From Negativicoccus succinicivorans (GTDB lineage Bacteria > Bacillota > Negativicutes > Veillonellales > Negativicoccaceae), in assembly GCF_018372215.1 (NCBI RefSeq), contig NZ_JAHAJN010000001.1:223113-287112 (forward strand): a stretch of DNA of 64,000 nt, given 5' to 3'. Made by a program: the position numbers and the translations under genes. The notes beneath the pieces were generated by a model, which saw nothing but the letters and a program-made list of their open reading frames with translations, did no database searches and had not been told where the DNA came from. Shown in pieces: positions 61,143 to 64,000 of this stretch. The first letter of the stretch is position 1; each line of letters begins with the position of its first letter.

Positions 61143-64000
61143 TTATTCCTTGCTTTTTTTGCTGTCGTTACCGATGCTTTCAATCGCAACGAAGAGCATC
61201 GGGATCATAAAGATTCCCAACGCCGTCGCCGTCAACATGCCGAAGACGACTGTCGTGCCCATTTCACTGCGCGAAACGCTGCCCGCGCCGGTGGAAAGCG
61301 CCAACGGTAAACAACCCAAAATAAATGCCAATGAAGTCATCAGGATCGGGCGCAAACGAATTTTGGAGGCCTCGATGGCTGCTTTGACGTGATCCATACC
61401 GTGATCCACACGGATTTTGGCATATTCCACGATCAAAATCGCGTTTTTCGCGGCCAACCCGATAATCGTCAGCAGACCGATTTGGAAGTAAATGTCATTG
61501 TTGATGTTAAAGAGCCAACCGAAGAAAGCCACACCCAAGAATCCGGCCGGTACCGAAAGAAGTACGGAAAACGGAATTTTCCAGCTTTCGTACAAAGCGG
61601 CCAGCGAAAGGAATACGAACAACAGTGCCAATGACATGACGTACAGCATTTGGTTGCCCGCTTTAATTTCCTGCGCCGACTGGTCCGCAAATTCAAACCC
61701 GTAGCCGGAAGGCAAGACTTCCGCCGCCACTTCCTGTAACGCTTGGAGCGCTTGACCGGAACTGTAGCCGTTCGCCGCATTACCGCCCACTTTGATCGCC
61801 GGGAAATTATTATAGCGAGTCAAAATAGCGACCGACCCGCGTTGTTCCGGCGTAATAAACGAACTCAACGGCAGCATCTCGCCTTGCTGATTACGTACCG
61901 TCAGTTCACGATTGGCATTCGGCGACATTCGGAATTCCTGATCCGCCTGCGCGATGACTTTGTAACTCTTACCAAACGCGGAGAAATCATTAATCTGCGT
62001 GCCGCCGTAGAACATGGAAAGCGCCGTATTGATATCAGCAACGTTAACGCCGGAGCGCGCCGCTTTATCCCGATCTACATTAAAGTGGTACGCCGGCGTG
62101 TCCATACGGAACGTCGTATATGCCGATGCGATTTCGGGTCGCTGATTGACTTTGGCCAAAAATTGCTGCGCGACTTCAAACATTTTCTCCGTACTGTCGC
62201 CGCTGCGATTTTGCAAGTACATCGTAAACCCGCCGGTCGCCCCCAAGCCCGGAACCGGTGGCGGATTCATGGCGATCACATTCGCTTCCGGCGTTTGAAA
62301 GCCGAATCCGAACGCTTTACCGACGAGCGCCTGAACGCTCTGCTCACGAGTAGTACGTTCATCCCAATGTTTCAATTTGACAAATGCTATACTGCTGTTT
62401 TGCTTCAAACCGCCGGACAATATATCAAACCCGGTAACGCCCATAACGTGTTCCACGCCCGGCTGTTGCATCATATAGTCCATATACTTTCGCACGACGG
62501 CATCGGCACGTTGTGAGGTAGCCCCCTCGGGAAGTGATATCGAAGTTATGAAATAGCCGTTATCTTCATTCGGCACGAATGCGCGCGGCATTTGCGTGAA
62601 GAAGAACAGACCAACGATCGTCACTGCCGCCAGACTTAAAATAGCCACGCCGAGCTTGTGTACAAAACCGTCCAACGCGTTACCGTACAATTCTACGAGT
62701 CGCTCAAACTTCTCGTTAAAGGCATGGAAAAAGCGATCATGGAAGGTTTCTTTATTTAAGTTGTCATTTTCTGTCAGCAACATCGCGCACAGCGCCGGCG
62801 TCAAAGTCAATGCGACAAAGGCGGATATTCCGACGGAAACGGCAATCGTCAACGCGAACTGCTTGTACAGCACGCCCATAATGCCGCCCATAAAAGCAAC
62901 CGGCACGAATACTGCGATCAAAACAACCGCGACGCCGATAACCGGCCCTTGGACTTTTTCCATTGCAAGAATGGTTGCTTCCCGCGGCGATTTATGATTG
63001 TACCGCATTTCATACTCGACCGCTTCCACGACGACGATCGCGTCGTCGACAACCAGGCCGATCGCAAGCACCATCGCGAAAAGCGTCAACGTATTAATCG
63101 TAAAACCTAACACGGTAAAGGCGGCAAATGTGCCCAGCAACGATACCGGCACGGCAATCATCGGAATCAACGTCGAATGCCAGTTCTGCAAGAACAAATA
63201 GACGATGATTAATACTAAAATCAACGCTTCCACAAAGGTATGCAATACCGCTTCCAAAGAGGCCGAAACGAAATCGGTATTATCGATGACGATATTATAG
63301 GTCATGTCATCGGGGAACGTTTCCTGCGCTTTAGTCAGTTCCGCCTTAATCGCATTGATCGTTTCCAGCGCGTTCGCGTCACTCGTCAATGAAAAGGCAA
63401 TGCCGGCGGTAGGTTTCCCGTCCGCGCGAGCAATAAAGTTATAATCCGCGGCATCGAGTTCGACGCGCGCTACATCTTTCAAATGCACCACGCTGCCGTC
63501 CGGGTTTGACCGGAGTACAATCTCTTCAAATTGCTGCGGATTCGTCAACCGCCCGTCCACCGTAATCTGGTATTGAAACTGCTGGGTTTCGGGCGAAGGA
63601 TTTAAACCGATGGAACCGGCCGACGCTTCCTGGTTTTGCATCCGTACAGCCGCGGCGATATCGCTCGCGTTAATTTTATATTGCGCCATGCGCGCCGGAT
63701 TTAGCCATACGCGCATCGCATAATCGGAGCCGAACTCCTGAACATTGCCGACCCCCGGGATCGATTTCAACGTATCCATGTAGTTCAAACTGAAATAATT
63801 CTTCAGGAACGTCGGATCATAGGTGCCGTTCGGACTGGTCAAATTGATGACCAAAGCCATATCGCTCGTTGATTTTCTGACGTTTAAGCCCAATTGCCGC
63901 ACGATATCCGGCAACATAGCTTCCGCCTGCGCCACGCGGTTTTGCACCTGGACAGAAGCGAAGTCGGCGTCCGTACCCGTTTCAAATTGAACGGATAATG
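61143..64000 (-). CDS. AcrB-type RND efflux pump, N-terminus beyond the window
   Basis: Inner-membrane proton-driven multidrug pump of the HAE1 family. About 952 residues are visible; the frame is open to the window end, so roughly the first 90 residues are missing. Visible: the end of the first porter domain (LSVQFETGTDAD), TM helices with the proton-relay aspartates in GLVVDDAIVVVEAVE, the second porter half, and AAKNAILIVEYAK with the conserved lysine. The C-terminus is short. With an adaptor upstream (not in the window) and an outer-membrane channel it would span both membranes, which supports a diderm cell. Confidence 0.96.
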   Translation of the reverse strand, partial: LSVQFETGTDADFASVQVQNRVAQAEAMLPDIVRQLGLNVRKSTSDMALVINLTSPNGTYDPTFLKNYFSLNYMDTLKSIPGVGNVQEFGSDYAMRVWLNPARMAQYKINASDIAAAVRMQNQEASAGSIGLNPSPETQQFQYQITVDGRLTNPQQFEEIVLRSNPDGSVVHLKDVARVELDAADYNFIARADGKPTAGIAFSLTSDANALETINAIKAELTKAQETFPDDMTYNIVIDNTDFVSASLEAVLHTFVEALILVLIIVYLFLQNWHSTLIPMIAVPVSLLGTFAAFTVLGFTINTLTLFAMVLAIGLVVDDAIVVVEAVEYEMRYNHKSPREATILAMEKVQGPVIGVAVVLIAVFVPVAFMGGIMGVLYKQFALTIAVSVGISAFVALTLTPALCAMLLTENDNLNKETFHDRFFHAFNEKFERLVELYGNALDGFVHKLGVAILSLAAVTIVGLFFFTQMPRAFVPNEDNGYFITSISLPEGATSQRADAVVRKYMDYMMQQPGVEHVMGVTGFDILSGGLKQNSSIAFVKLKHWDERTTREQSVQALVGKAFGFGFQTPEANVIAMNPPPVPGLGATGGFTMYLQNRSGDSTEKMFEVAQQFLAKVNQRPEIASAYTTFRMDTPAYHFNVDRDKAARSGVNVADINTALSMFYGGTQINDFSAFGKSYKVIAQADQEFRMSPNANRELTVRNQQGEMLPLSSFITPEQRGSVAILTRYNNFPAIKVGGNAANGYSSGQALQALQEVAAEVLPSGYGFEFADQSAQEIKAGNQMLYVMSLALLFVFLSLAALYESWKIPFSVLLSVPAGFLGVAFFGWLFNINNDIYFQIGLLTIIGLAAKNAILIVEYAKIRVDHGMDHVKAAIEASKIRLRPILMTSLAFILGCLPLALSTGAGSVSRSEMGTTVVFGMLTATALGIFMIPMLFVAIESIGNDSKKSKE

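Noticed and set aside
61743..62516. Plus-strand open frame of 257 codons opposite the RND pump
   Set aside because: The pump frame matches the AcrB family throughout; the antisense frame is arginine- and histidine-rich low-quality translation with no homology I recognise.

Overview
The window is a gene-dense chromosomal segment from a Negativicutes-like bacterium, a Firmicute with an outer membrane. The core gene set is typical of Firmicutes: PolC replicase, ScpA/ScpB, PcrA, GatCAB, NrdR, a T-box-controlled pheST, an IspH–ribosomal S1 fusion, and the miaA–hfq–ynbB gene order. Alongside it sit genes that need a lipopolysaccharide outer membrane: gmhA, hldE, gmhB and an ADP-heptose glycosyltransferase, an AcrB-type RND pump, and a MacA/MacB-type exporter. 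I assign this to class level only; the genus cannot be read from the sequence. Every gene except an aminopeptidase (10.7-11.9 kb) and a MATE transporter (32.0-33.3 kb) is on the minus strand. I see no insertion sequence, prophage, CRISPR array or rRNA. No gap without an annotated gene or RNA reaches 300 bases.

Layout by transcription unit, minus strand unless noted. (1) 1-1.86 kb: rpsB-tsf-pyrH. (2) 1.86-10.6 kb: comEA-comEC-holA-vanW-polC, which joins DNA uptake genes to two replisome subunits. (3) 10.7-12.9 kb: M29 aminopeptidase (+), an EamA permease and tRNA-Val(GAC). (4) 13.0-22.9 kb: a P-loop/Asp23-like protein, miaB, mutS, mutL, a methyltransferase, miaA, hfq and ynbB (tRNA modification, mismatch repair and RNA chaperone). 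(5) 23.0-26.75 kb: pheST behind a T-box. (6) 26.8-31.8 kb: an efflux operon (adaptor, ATPase, permease) followed by two hot-dog thioesterases and an acyl-CoA dehydrogenase. (7) 32-33.3 kb: MATE transporter (+). (8) 33.3-38.5 kb: nrdR, a dipeptidase and the heptose/LPS genes. (9) 38.6-41.1 kb: leuS. (10) 41.2-42.7 kb: rsmD, coaD and a coiled-coil protein. (11) 42.7-52.2 kb: scpA-scpB-rluB-baiN-cmk-plsC-ispH/rpsA, then der-plsY-gpsA (chromosome segregation, lipid and isoprenoid synthesis, ribosome assembly). (12) 52.3-55.8 kb: gatCAB plus a small membrane protein. (13) 55.9-61.0 kb: ppaC, pcrA, ligA. (14) 61.1-64 kb: an RND pump cut by the window edge.

The segment is housekeeping in character, and I found no wholly new multi-gene system. 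The observations most worth following are variations on core machinery. PolC passes from the first half of its PHP domain straight to the second half without the inserted DEDD proofreading exonuclease. ComEC keeps the DVGQ start of its metallo-beta-lactamase-like domain but has no HxHxDH motif. A P-loop NTPase is fused to an Asp23/Gls24-like domain. Promoters share an ATG-n-TATAATAAA extended -10 element. Several hairpin terminators sit inside operons directly in front of the next gene's ribosome binding site (pyrH, der, pcrA).
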